In this document: one piece after another, positions 26,607-33,226 of the stretch
Layout: each line of letters opens with the position of its first letter
How positions within the stretch are numbered: the stretch's first letter is position 1
Assembly (NCBI GenBank): GCA_949289295.1
Contig: CASENM010000043.1
Location: 1 to 33,226, forward strand
Direction: 5' to 3'
Length of the DNA stretch: 33,226 bases
Origin: an uncultured Bacteroides sp.
Lineage (GTDB): Bacteria > Bacteroidota > Bacteroidia > Bacteroidales > Bacteroidaceae
Position numbers and translations under genes: made by a program
The notes under the pieces: generated by a model
Seen by the model: only the letters and a program-made list of their open reading frames with translations
Told to the model about the DNA's origin: nothing
The model's database searches: none

Positions 26607-27767
26607 TCAGACCAGTTCGTCCGACGTATAGCCTTGAGGCAGCGGGCGGCAGTTGTAGCCTGAGGCCATGATTTCACCGTAGGCACCTGCCGAACGGATG
26701 GCAAAAAGGTCGCCTCGGCGGGCCTTGTTCAGGTCGATGGCCTTTCCGAACACGTCCGACGATTCGCAGATCGGCCCCACTACGTCGTATGTTTCTGCAG
26801 GTTCTTCCGAAGTGATGTTTTCAATCTTGTGGTACGCCTGGTACAGGGCCGGCCGGACGAGGTCGGTCATGCCCGCGTCGACGATGGCGAACTGCTTGTT
26901 GGTGCCCTGTTTCACGTAGATTACCTCTGTGATGAGGCTTCCGCACTGCCCCGTCACCGAGCGTCCCAGTTCAAAATGGAGCGTCTGCTGGGGGCGGAGG
27001 CGGAGATGCTTGTGGTAAGTCTCGAAATATTCTCCGAATGCCGGTATCGGCTGCCGGTTGGGGTGCATGTAGTCGATGCCCAGTCCGCCGCCTACGTTGA
27101 TGTGCTCCACGATGATTTGTCGCGCATAGAGCTTTTCCTGCAGCTCGTTCACCCGGTTGCAGAGGGCGATGAAGTCTCCCATGTCCAGAATCTGCGAGCC
27201 GATGTGGAAATGCAGTCCGGCAAATTTGATGTGCTTCATCTCCAGCGCACGGTCGATGACGGCATCCATGTCGCGCATGCTGATGCCGAATTTGTTCTCG
27301 GCCAGTCCTGTCGTGATGTTGGCATGAGTGTGTGCGCCTACATCCGGGTTGATGCGGAAAGCCACGCGTGCCATCTTGTTTTTGGCCGCGGCCAGTTCGT
27401 TGATCACTTCAAGTTCGGGCACCGATTCCACGTTGAAGCAGAAGATGTCGTAGTCGAGCCCCAGGTTGATTTCCTTGTCGGTCTTTCCGACTCCTGCATA
27501 TACAATCTTGCTGGCGGGAAATCCGGCCTTGATGGCGGCCTTGATTTCCCCTCCGCTCACGCAGTCGGCTCCCAGGCCGCTTTCGCGGATGATGCTCAGC
27601 ACCTTGGGGTTCGCGTTCGCCTTGACGGCATAGTGGACGCAATATTTTCCGTATTTGTCCGCTTCCCTGCGGATAGCTTTCAGCGTTTCGCGCAGCACGT
27701 TCGTGTCATAATAGTAGAACGGGGTTTCCAGTCCGCGGAATTTGTCTATAGGGAATGTTCCTTTCAT
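26607..27767 (-). CDS. lysA: Diaminopimelate decarboxylase
   Basis: LysA decarboxylates meso-diaminopimelate to L-lysine using PLP, the last step of lysine synthesis. The 386-residue alanine-racemase-fold enzyme has the PLP Lys at K49 in HYAVKANANPKVL, the glycine loop GGGLGIDY, and the C-terminal catalytic CESSDVFG with Cys334. SAGAYGEIMASGYNCRP follows. It is shorter than the roughly 420-residue E. coli enzyme, but the core is complete. It lies downstream of lysC on the same strand, separated by 207 bases that hold a terminator-like hairpin and tandem repeats. Its ATG overlaps the stop of a possible 14-residue leader ORF. Confidence 0.96.
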   Translation of the reverse strand: MKGTFPIDKFRGLETPFYYYDTNVLRETLKAIRREADKYGKYCVHYAVKANANPKVLSIIRESGLGADCVSGGEIKAAIKAGFPASKIVYAGVGKTDKEINLGLDYDIFCFNVESVPELEVINELAAAKNKMARVAFRINPDVGAHTHANITTGLAENKFGISMRDMDAVIDRALEMKHIKFAGLHFHIGSQILDMGDFIALCNRVNELQEKLYARQIIVEHINVGGGLGIDYMHPNRQPIPAFGEYFETYHKHLRLRPQQTLHFELGRSVTGQCGSLITEVIYVKQGTNKQFAIVDAGMTDLVRPALYQAYHKIENITSEEPAETYDVVGPICESSDVFGKAIDLNKARRGDLFAIRSAGAYGEIMASGYNCRPLPQGYTSDELV

Positions 27768-27808
27768 ACACTTGTTTTTAGGGGTGGATAATCATGATGG
27801 GGAGTCAT
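27764..27808 (-). CDS. Possible 14-residue leader ORF overlapping the lysA start
   Basis: The minus strand carries AGGAGG (27818-27823), nine bases before an ATG that opens MTPHHDYPPLKTSV. Its TGA stop (27764-27766) overlaps the lysA ATG (27765-27767) as ATGA. The perfect Shine-Dalgarno sequence is notable in a genome that mostly lacks them. The peptide has only one Lys, so it is not a classical lysine attenuator peptide. Translation is unproven. Confidence 0.3.
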   Translation of the reverse strand: MTPHHDYPPLKTSV

Positions 27809-27831
27809 GCAGACGTGCCTCCTGGAAAAAA

Positions 27832-27898
27832 GCTTCGGCGTTCTGCCTGAAACGCTTCGGCGTTTGGTTCGGAACGCCCCGGCGTTTTTTTCCGGGGC
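27832..27898. repeat. Three tandem 22-nt repeats with hairpin potential, lysC-lysA spacer
   Basis: Units start at 27832, 27854 and 27876 (22, 22 and 23 nt), each opening GCTTCGGCGTT or GCCCCGGCGTT; the first two end in AAC. Several inverted repeats overlap: AAACGC-TTCG-GCGTTT (27850-27865), AACGC-CCCG-GCGTT followed by T (27874-27891), and GCCCCGG with CCGGGGC (27876-27898). The last two cannot form together. The block lies between the lysC terminator-like hairpin and lysA. Confidence 0.75.
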
Positions 27899-27901
27899 CG
27901 T

Positions 27902-27945
27902 ACAAAAATGGCGGACGATGCGGCATTGACACCGTACCATCCGCC
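27902..27945 (-). terminator. Terminator-like hairpin after lysC
   Basis: On the minus strand GGCGGA (27945-27940) pairs with TCCGCC (27915-27910), with inner CGG/CCG pairing. The stem is followed by ATTTTTG. It begins 29 bases after the lysC stop and would limit read-through into lysA. Confidence 0.6.
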
Positions 27946-27974
27946 CTATCGTCTGTCTGCAGGAAAGTCTCAGT

Positions 27975-29294
27975 TTATTTGCCGTTGAAGAGCGCGTCGC
28001 TCAGCGATTGCAGAGCCCGCTTCTTGTCTGCCTCACGGATGAGGAACGAAATGTTGTAGTTGCTGCCTCCGAATGAAATCATGCGTACCGGAATGTCACG
28101 CATCGCATCGAGCGCTTTGGCCTCGAAGCCCACATTTTCCCACTCCAGGTCGCCTACCACGCAGATGATGCACATGTCGTGGTCTACGGTTACCGTGCCG
28201 TATTTTTTCAGGTCGTTCACGATTTCGTTCAGATGTTTCGTGTTGTCTATCGACATTGACACGCCCACCTCCGATGTGCAGACCATGTCGATGGATGTCT
28301 GGTAGCTTTCGAATATCTCGAATACCTTGCGCAGGAATCCGTGTGCCAGCAGCATGCGGCTCGACTTGATTTTGATGGCCGTGATGTTGTCTTTGGCGGC
28401 GACGGCCTTGATTTTTCCTTTTTCCGTGTCGTTTGAAATCAGTGTGCCCGGAGCGGCAGGCTCCATGGTGTTGAGCAGACGCACCGGGATGTTGGCGTAT
28501 TTGGCGGGTTGCACGCAGGTGGGGTGCAGGATTTTCGCGCCGAAGTAGGCCAGTTCGGCCGCTTCCTCAAAATGAAGCTGGCGCACCGGTGAAGTCTTGT
28601 CCACCACACGCGGGTCGTTGTCGTGCATGCCGTCGATGTCTGTCCATATCTGGATTTCCGATGCGTTCACGGCAGCCCCTATCAGCGAAGCGGTGTAGTC
28701 GCTTCCCCCGCGCTGCAGGTTGTCGATTTCGCCGTACGCGTTGCGGCAGATGAAGCCCTGGGTGATGTAGATTTCATATCCCGGGTTGGCTTCAAGCTGC
28801 GCCTCCAGCTTTTCGCGGATGTAAGTGAGGTCGGGTTCGCTGTTCTTGTCTGTCCTCATGAATTCCAGTGCCGGAATCAGCACGGCCTTCACTCCCTGTT
28901 CGAGCAGGTAGTTGGTCACCATGTGGGTGGAGATGATTTCTCCCTGTGCCAGGATGACCTTTTCTTCAAACAGCGTAAATATATCTTTTGTAAAGGAGCG
29001 GATGTAGTCGAACACGGACTTCACGAACTCCAGTGTCTTCAGTTTGTATTCTTCCGTAGAATAAAGTTCATCAATGTGCTGCTTGTATTTGGCTTCCAGT
29101 CTGTTGATGATTTCGTTCGCTCCTTCCGGATTCTTCTTGTACAGATAATCCGAAATTTCAACCAGCGTGTTGGTTGTTCCCGACATGGCGGAGAGGACTA
29201 CGATTTTCTGTTCGCCGTCGGTGATTAATTTGGCCACATCTTTCATTCTTTGGGCAGAACCTACCGATGTACCTCCAAACTTTAAAACTTTCAT
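27975..29294 (-). CDS. lysC: Aspartokinase (monofunctional, ACT-domain)
   Basis: LysC phosphorylates aspartate with ATP, the entry step to lysine, threonine, methionine and diaminopimelate. The 439-residue protein starts with the kinase motif KFGGTSVGSAQRM (5-17). Catalytic-domain motifs such as GGSDYTASLIGAAVNASEIQIWTDIDG and DPRVVDKTSPVRQL follow. Two C-terminal ACT regions (about 300-439) suggest feedback control by an amino acid. There is no fused homoserine dehydrogenase. A TAAATTTG -7 box lies 43 bases upstream, separating it from the his operon. lysA follows on the same strand. Confidence 0.96.
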   Translation of the reverse strand: MKVLKFGGTSVGSAQRMKDVAKLITDGEQKIVVLSAMSGTTNTLVEISDYLYKKNPEGANEIINRLEAKYKQHIDELYSTEEYKLKTLEFVKSVFDYIRSFTKDIFTLFEEKVILAQGEIISTHMVTNYLLEQGVKAVLIPALEFMRTDKNSEPDLTYIREKLEAQLEANPGYEIYITQGFICRNAYGEIDNLQRGGSDYTASLIGAAVNASEIQIWTDIDGMHDNDPRVVDKTSPVRQLHFEEAAELAYFGAKILHPTCVQPAKYANIPVRLLNTMEPAAPGTLISNDTEKGKIKAVAAKDNITAIKIKSSRMLLAHGFLRKVFEIFESYQTSIDMVCTSEVGVSMSIDNTKHLNEIVNDLKKYGTVTVDHDMCIICVVGDLEWENVGFEAKALDAMRDIPVRMISFGGSNYNISFLIREADKKRALQSLSDALFNGK

Positions 29295-29336
29295 TTTACG
29301 TTCCGAATTTTAATTGTTTATGAATCTAATTTGGGG

Positions 29337-29344
29337 CAAATTTA
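29337..29344 (-). promoter_or_regulatory. -7 box of the lysC promoter
   Basis: The minus strand reads TAAATTTG, matching TAnnTTTG, in the 110-base gap between the FtsE-like gene and lysC. No -33 TTTG was seen. Confidence 0.5.
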
Positions 29345-29404
29345 CGAATAAATCGTCGATTGCCTGTGTTTTTGTGGAAAAATAGTGGCGGGCTTTGTCT
29401 TTTT

Positions 29405-30085
29405 TCACGAATTTTCCGGCGGAATCAGGCGGTGTTGTTCGCACCGGTACACTTTTCCGGGATATTCTGTCAGCAAGTTCTGGTTGTGAGTGGTCATGAT
29501 GATTGCCGACCCCTGTCCGCATATCTCCCTGAGCAGTTCCACGATCCGCCGTCCGGTATCCGCGTCGAGGTTGCCTGTAGGCTCGTCGGCCAGGATGATG
29601 TCCGGTCTGTTCAGTATGGCCCTTGCGATGACGATGCGCTGCTGTTCGCCTCCCGAGAGTTCGTTGGGCATCTTGTATCCTTTGTTTTCCATGCCCACCT
29701 GGGCCAGCACCTCCTGTATGCGGTTGTCCATGTCGGCCTTGTCCTTCCATCCGGTGGCGCGCATCACGAACCTCAAGTTTTCGCTGACGGTACGGTCGGT
29801 CAGCAGCTGGAAGTCCTGGAACACGATTCCCAGCCGTCGGCGCAGGGTAGGGATGTCTTTCTGCCGGATGGTCCTCATGTCATATCCCAGCACCTGTGCG
29901 TCTCCGCTCTTGATGTCCACTTCGCCATAGATTGTTTTCAGGAAAGTGGACTTTCCGCTTCCCACTTTCCCGGTCAGATACACAAATTCTCCCGGCATCA
30001 GCTCAAACCGGATGCCCGAGAGGATGATTTGTGCCTGAAGGTCGATTTCCACGTCTTTATAGGAAATGATTGCTTGTTCTTCCAT
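29405..30085 (-). CDS. ftsE: FtsE-like ABC ATPase
   Basis: The 226-residue soluble ABC ATPase has Walker A GKVGSGKST (39-47), Q-loop VFQDFQLL (88-95), signature LSGGEQQ (143-149), Walker B IILADEP with D167/E168, and H200. The sequence and length fit FtsE, which with the membrane protein FtsX regulates cell-wall hydrolases at division; the related LolD/MacB ATPases are the main alternatives. No FtsX or other permease lies in this window. It is the last gene of the his run, 15 bases after hisIE, so it is probably cotranscribed with histidine genes. Confidence 0.82.
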   Translation of the reverse strand: MEEQAIISYKDVEIDLQAQIILSGIRFELMPGEFVYLTGKVGSGKSTFLKTIYGEVDIKSGDAQVLGYDMRTIRQKDIPTLRRRLGIVFQDFQLLTDRTVSENLRFVMRATGWKDKADMDNRIQEVLAQVGMENKGYKMPNELSGGEQQRIVIARAILNRPDIILADEPTGNLDADTGRRIVELLREICGQGSAIIMTTHNQNLLTEYPGKVYRCEQHRLIPPENS

Positions 30086-30100
30086 AATCCAGCTTCTGCA

Positions 30101-30712
30101 TTAGTGCTTGGTCCAGCTTCCGCTGTGACGCTCTTTCAGCTCGCGCGCCAGGTCTTCGATGCGGTATCCTTTGGAAGTGAGCAGCACGATGAGGTGGTAC
30201 AGCAGGTCGGCCCCTTCGTAGATAAGCCGTTCGTCGGTGCCGTTGCAGGCCTCGATGATGGTTTCCACGGCTTCCTCGCCCACTTTCTGTGCCATCTTGT
30301 TGATGCCCGACTTGAAGAGGCTGGTGGTATAGGACTTTTCGGGCATTTCCTCGTGGCGTTTGTCGATGAAGTCCTGCAGCTCCTTCAGGAACATGATGTC
30401 CTGTTCATTCCTTTCCCCCCAGCAAGTGTCCGTACCTTTGTGGCATACCGGTCCGCACGGGTCGGCCATGATGAGCAGCGTGTCGTTGTCGCAGTCCGCC
30501 TTGATGGAAACCACATGGAGGAAGTTTCCGCTTTCCTCGCCTTTGGTCCAGAGGCGCTGCTTGGTGCGGCTGTAGAAAGTGACCTTTCCTGTCTCGACTG
30601 TCTTCTCGTAGGCTTCCTTGTTCATGAAGCCCAGCATAAGCACTTTCTGTGTGTAGTTATCTTGGATAATGGCCGGAATGAGGCCGTTCATCTTGTCAAA
30701 ATCTAATTCCAT
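30101..30712 (-). CDS. hisIE: Bifunctional phosphoribosyl-AMP cyclohydrolase / phosphoribosyl-ATP pyrophosphatase
   Basis: This enzyme catalyses steps 2 and 3 of histidine synthesis. The 203-residue fusion has an N-terminal HisI domain (about 1-105) with metal-binding ADCDNDTLL and GPVCHKGTDTCWG. A C-terminal HisE helical domain (about 110-203) carries KVGEEAVETIIEA and ADLLYHLIVLL. Both domains look intact. It lies 21 bases after hisF, with the FtsE-like gene 15 bases downstream. Confidence 0.97.
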   Translation of the reverse strand: MELDFDKMNGLIPAIIQDNYTQKVLMLGFMNKEAYEKTVETGKVTFYSRTKQRLWTKGEESGNFLHVVSIKADCDNDTLLIMADPCGPVCHKGTDTCWGERNEQDIMFLKELQDFIDKRHEEMPEKSYTTSLFKSGINKMAQKVGEEAVETIIEACNGTDERLIYEGADLLYHLIVLLTSKGYRIEDLARELKERHSGSWTKH

Positions 30713-30733
30713 CGTATGTGTAGTTTTAGTGGT

Positions 30734-31489
30734 TTATAGTCTTACATTGATACCTTCGCGGCAAAGATACGCTTTTAATTCGGGTATCGGAATCTCTCCG
30801 AAGTGAAAAACGCTGGCGGCCAGGGCGGCATCGGCTTTTCCCAGGGTGAACGCGTCGCGGAAGTGCTCTTTCTTTCCCGCTCCTCCCGAAGCGATGACCG
30901 GCACAGGCAGCCGGGCCGCCAGTTCGGCCAGCGCTTCGTTGGCATATCCGGTCTTGACTCCGTCGTGGTCCATGCTCGTGAAAAGAATCTCGCCGGCCCC
31001 CCGGTCGCTCACCTCAGATGCCCATTCAAGCAGATAGCGGTCCGTTTCCACCCGTCCGCCGTTGAGATAGCATTTCCATCCGCCGGGAGTCTGGCGTGCA
31101 TCGATGGCCACGACGCATACCTGCGAGCCGAAATGCTTGGCGATTTCGTCCACCAGTTGCGGGCGGCGTATGGCAGCCGAATTGACAGACACCTTGTCGG
31201 CCCCTGCATGCAGCAGGCGGTCTACATCCTCCAGCTCGTGGATGCCGCCTCCTACGGTGAACGGGATGTCGATTTCGGCGGCTACGCGTTTCACCAGGTC
31301 AGTAAAAGTCTTTCTTCCTTCGTGGCTGGCTGTGATGTCCAGATAGACCAGTTCGTCGGCCCCCTGCCGGCTGTATGCCTTTCCCAGTTCCACCGGGTCG
31401 CCGGCCTGCCGGAGATTGACGAAGTTGGTGCCTTTCACGGTTTGTCCGTCTTTGATGTCAAGGCAAGGTATGATTCGTTTTGCAAGCAT
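30734..31489 (-). CDS. hisF: Imidazole glycerol phosphate synthase, cyclase subunit HisF
   Basis: HisF uses ammonia from HisH to convert PRFAR to imidazole glycerol phosphate and AICAR. The 251-residue TIM barrel shows both catalytic aspartates: D11 ([11 protein letters not shown]) and D130 ([12 protein letters not shown]). Phosphate-binding glycine motifs ([26 protein letters not shown]) are also present. It lies 12 bases after hisA in the leftward operon. Confidence 0.98.
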   Translation of the reverse strand: MLAKRIIPCLDIKDGQTVKGTNFVNLRQAGDPVELGKAYSRQGADELVYLDITASHEGRKTFTDLVKRVAAEIDIPFTVGGGIHELEDVDRLLHAGADKVSVNSAAIRRPQLVDEIAKHFGSQVCVVAIDARQTPGGWKCYLNGGRVETDRYLLEWASEVSDRGAGEILFTSMDHDGVKTGYANEALAELAARLPVPVIASGGAGKKEHFRDAFTLGKADAALAASVFHFGEIPIPELKAYLCREGINVRL

Positions 31490-31501
31490 GTTCTGAGCGT
31501 G

Positions 31502-32224
31502 TTAAGAGTTGAATGAAGTGAGTTGGTCGAGGGTGATACGCCCTTCGTAGAGTGCTTTCCCGAATACCACGGCAGGCACTCCGGCTTCGTCCAGGCGGCG
31601 GATGTCGTCGATGTGGCTTACCCCTCCGCTGGCAATCAGGCAGAGGTCGGGATACGTCCGGATGATTTCCCGATACAGTTCCGTGGCCGGTCCCTGCAGC
31701 ATGCCGTCGCGGCTGATGTCGGTGCAGAGCACCTGGGTGACCCCTTTCCGGATGTACCGGTCAAGGAAAGGCATCAGTTCCATGCGGCTGTCTTCTTTCC
31801 ATCCGTTCACGGCGATATATCCCTCTTTGGCATCTGCCCCCAGAATGATCCGTCCGTTTCCGTGGATACCCAGCCATTTGTCGAACAGCTCCGGCTCTTT
31901 CACCGCCACGCTTCCCAGAGTCACCATCTGCGCGCCATGGTCGAACGCGATGCGGAGGTCTTCGTCCGTTTTGATTCCTCCCCCGAAATCGATGGTCAGC
32001 GAAGTGTGTCCGGCCAGCAGGTCGAGCGTACGGTAGTTGACCACATGCCTGGAGGCGGCCCCGTCCAGGTCCACCACATGCAGACGTTTCAGTCCATGGG
32101 CCTCTATCTCTTTCGCCACTTCGAGCGGGTTTTCATTGTAGACTTTTTTTGATTCATATTCGCCTTGCGACAATCTGACACATTTTCCGTCAATGATGTC
32201 GATGGCCGGGATAAGTTCAATCAT
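31502..32224 (-). CDS. hisA: ProFAR isomerase HisA
   Basis: HisA isomerises ProFAR to PRFAR, the substrate of HisH-HisF. The 240-residue TIM barrel has the catalytic pair D9 (ELIPAIDIIDGKCVRL) and D131 (ILGADAKEGYIAVNGW). Phosphate-binding loops IDFGGGIKT and IASGGVSHIDD are present. It lies between hisH and hisF with 12-15 base spacers, typical of a single operon. Confidence 0.98.
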   Translation of the reverse strand: MIELIPAIDIIDGKCVRLSQGEYESKKVYNENPLEVAKEIEAHGLKRLHVVDLDGAASRHVVNYRTLDLLAGHTSLTIDFGGGIKTDEDLRIAFDHGAQMVTLGSVAVKEPELFDKWLGIHGNGRIILGADAKEGYIAVNGWKEDSRMELMPFLDRYIRKGVTQVLCTDISRDGMLQGPATELYREIIRTYPDLCLIASGGVSHIDDIRRLDEAGVPAVVFGKALYEGRITLDQLTSFNS

Positions 32225-32239
32225 GGTATTGCAGTTGTT

Positions 32240-32830
32240 TTAGAGGTTCAAGAAATTTTTCAGGATTCTCATGCCCGTCTCTCCGCTTTTTTCCGGATGG
32301 AACTGTGTGGCATAAAAGTTGTCCTTGTGGAGTGCCGCGCTGAACGGTCCGATGTATTCGGTTGTGGCGGCCGTATGCGCGTTGAGCGGCACATAATAGC
32401 TGTGGACAAAATAGACAAACTCATCCTTGCCGAATCCGTCGAAGAGCAGGCTGCGCGTGTCGGTGATGGTGTTCCACCCCATGTGAGGCACCTTTTCGTC
32501 GTGCCGATGCGGGCGGAAACGTTTTACCTCCGTGTCGAATATGCCCAGGCAGTCCGTATCGCCCTCCTCGGAATGCCGGCACATCAGCTGCATGCCCAGG
32601 CAGATGCCCAGCACCGGCTGTTTCAGCTCCTTGATGAGTCGGTCCAGCCCGTTTTCGCGCAGATGTCTCATGGTGGTTTCAGCTTCTCCTACGCCGGGAA
32701 ATATAATCTTGTCCGCGGCCAGCAGCGTCTCCCTGTCGGCTGTAATCACGGGCTCGATGCCAAGCCGTTTCAGCGCATAATCCACAGAGAACAGATTCCC
32801 CGCATTATATTTGATGATGGCTACCTTCAT
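32240..32830 (-). CDS. hisH: Imidazole glycerol phosphate synthase, glutaminase subunit HisH
   Basis: HisH hydrolyses glutamine and channels ammonia into HisF. The 196-residue class I glutamine amidotransferase has the nucleophile Cys77 in VLGICLGMQLM and the His178/Glu180 pair in QFHPEKSGETG. The oxyanion-region PGVGEAETTM is near residue 46. It is the first gene of the leftward hisH-hisA-hisF-hisIE run; a -7 box lies 36 bases upstream. The early his genes (G, D, C, B) are not in the window. No His-rich leader peptide was found before it. Confidence 0.98.
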   Translation of the reverse strand: MKVAIIKYNAGNLFSVDYALKRLGIEPVITADRETLLAADKIIFPGVGEAETTMRHLRENGLDRLIKELKQPVLGICLGMQLMCRHSEEGDTDCLGIFDTEVKRFRPHRHDEKVPHMGWNTITDTRSLLFDGFGKDEFVYFVHSYYVPLNAHTAATTEYIGPFSAALHKDNFYATQFHPEKSGETGMRILKNFLNL

Positions 32831-32865
32831 ATTGATAAACTTTCGTATTAGTGAATTAGACGTTG

Positions 32866-32873
32866 CAAAAATA
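32866..32873 (-). promoter_or_regulatory. -7 box of the his operon promoter
   Basis: The minus strand reads TATTTTTG, an exact TAnnTTTG match, 36 bases upstream of hisH. The remaining gap to the tRNA promoter (32874-33020) holds no supported gene. Confidence 0.6.
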
Positions 32874-33020
32874 ACGAAATATAATTAATCCGCTAATATT
32901 TATGACATAAAGTTTGCGTGTTCCCCTTTTGTTATGACAGAACAACGGATGTCGCAGAGGTGTCCGGAATCTTTTCTGAATCTTTTTTGGCAGGAAATTC
33001 AAAAAAATATGGGCGGAAGT

Positions 33021-33051
33021 CTTGCAGGTTCGAAAAATAGTTGTACCTTTG
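33021..33051 (+). promoter_or_regulatory. Promoter of tRNA-Asp
   Basis: A -33-like CTTG (33021-33024) and a perfect -7 box TACCTTTG (33044-33051) are separated by 19 bases. The tRNA begins 35 bases after the -7 box. Confidence 0.7.
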
Positions 33052-33086
33052 CAACCGCAATCGAGAGAGAAAGCCACGAAACAAAT

Positions 33087-33163
33087 GGTGCGTTAGTTCA
33101 GTTGGTTAGAATACATGCCTGTCACGCATGGGGTCACGGGTTCGAGTCCCGTACGCACCGCCA
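33087..33163 (+). tRNA. tRNA-Asp (anticodon GTC)
   Basis: A full cloverleaf is visible. The acceptor stem GGTGCGT (33087-33093) pairs with ACGCACC (33153-33159), with discriminator G. The anticodon stem CATGC/GCATG frames the loop CTGTCAC with GTC at 33121-33123. The T arm is CGGGTTCGAGTCCCG. The 3' CCA is encoded (33161-33163). Confidence 0.98.
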
Positions 33164-33184
33164 GCTTACAAAGCAAAATTAGGA

Positions 33185-33219
33185 AAAGCTCTGATTCACA
33201 ACAGAATCAGGGCTTTTTT
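33185..33219 (+). terminator. Rho-independent terminator after tRNA-Asp
   Basis: AGCTCTGATTC (33187-33197) pairs with GAATCAGGGCT (33204-33214), with one G-U pair and a 6-nt loop, and runs into six T. It follows the tRNA by about 20 bases, suggesting a single-tRNA transcript. Confidence 0.9.
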
Positions 33220-33226
33220 CGTTTCC

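Noticed and set aside
24425-26704. Long minus-strand open frame opposite the DUF5686-like gene
   Set aside because: It is rich in His/Arg/Val with no domain pattern. The sense frame has a signal peptide and barrel-like end.
27832-27898. CRISPR array
   Set aside because: The units are contiguous with no spacers, only three copies are present, and no cas genes lie nearby.
27768-27974. Lysine (L-box) riboswitch before lysA
   Set aside because: I could not match the conserved L-box core elements. The space is taken up by a terminator-like hairpin and 22-nt tandem repeats.
29360-30706. Plus-strand open frame opposite the FtsE-like gene and hisIE
   Set aside because: Both sense genes have complete catalytic motifs; the antisense frame has none.
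32831-32873. His-rich attenuator leader peptide before hisH
   Set aside because: The leader between the -7 box and hisH is about 28 bases, with no small ORF carrying His codons.

Overview
The window looks like chromosome from a Bacteroidales bacterium, most likely a Bacteroides or Phocaeicola relative. Two things support this. Most transcription units are preceded by the Bacteroidetes-type -7 box TAnnTTTG (for example TATCTTTG, TATTTTTG, TACCTTTG), and Shine-Dalgarno sites are almost absent. The gene content also fits: a galM / MFS sugar transporter / galK operon, a DUF5686-like outer-membrane protein, and a hisH-hisA-hisF-hisIE run. The species cannot be fixed from sequence alone.

Layout, left to right. 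(1) 229-4164: a leftward ABC-F translation-type ATPase with a large-loop terminator, divergent from a rightward grpE-dnaJ chaperone operon that ends in a strong terminator. (2) 4269-6263: a small secreted or outer-membrane protein of unknown function and folC. (3) 6358-10122: a galactose operon (mutarotase, MFS transporter, galactokinase) with a terminator. (4) 10149-12694: a Crp/Fnr-type regulator followed by a tight trio of Nudix hydrolase, hexapeptide acetyltransferase and HAD phosphatase. (5) 12864-19684: a complete, apparently autoregulated efflux operon: TetR regulator, TolC-like outer-membrane channel, lipoprotein HlyD-type adaptor, two separate ABC ATPases and two ABC-2 permeases. It resembles the E. 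coli YbhGFSR system with its TetR regulator, but carries its own TolC. (6) 20111-23453: pheT and a YebC-family gene. (7) 23590-26596: a Crp/Fnr-family regulator divergent from a DUF5686-like outer-membrane protein. (8) 26607-32873, all leftward: lysA, lysC, an FtsE-like ATPase and the late histidine genes hisIE, hisF, hisA and hisH. (9) 33021-33219: a tRNA-Asp(GTC) gene with promoter, encoded CCA and terminator.

Most of the window is housekeeping. No CRISPR array, transposase, integrase or recognisable defence system was seen. The features most worth a second look are: the ABC-F protein, whose second ATP site is degenerate in all three contributing motifs; the same kind of coherent asymmetry in the two exporter ATPases; an inverted array of 7-bp repeats inside the exporter operon; three tandem 22-nt GC-rich repeats with alternative hairpins between lysC and lysA, next to a possible 14-residue leader ORF overlapping the lysA start; and palindromes placed like operators at the tetR promoter and in the gap between the second Crp/Fnr gene and the DUF5686-like gene.
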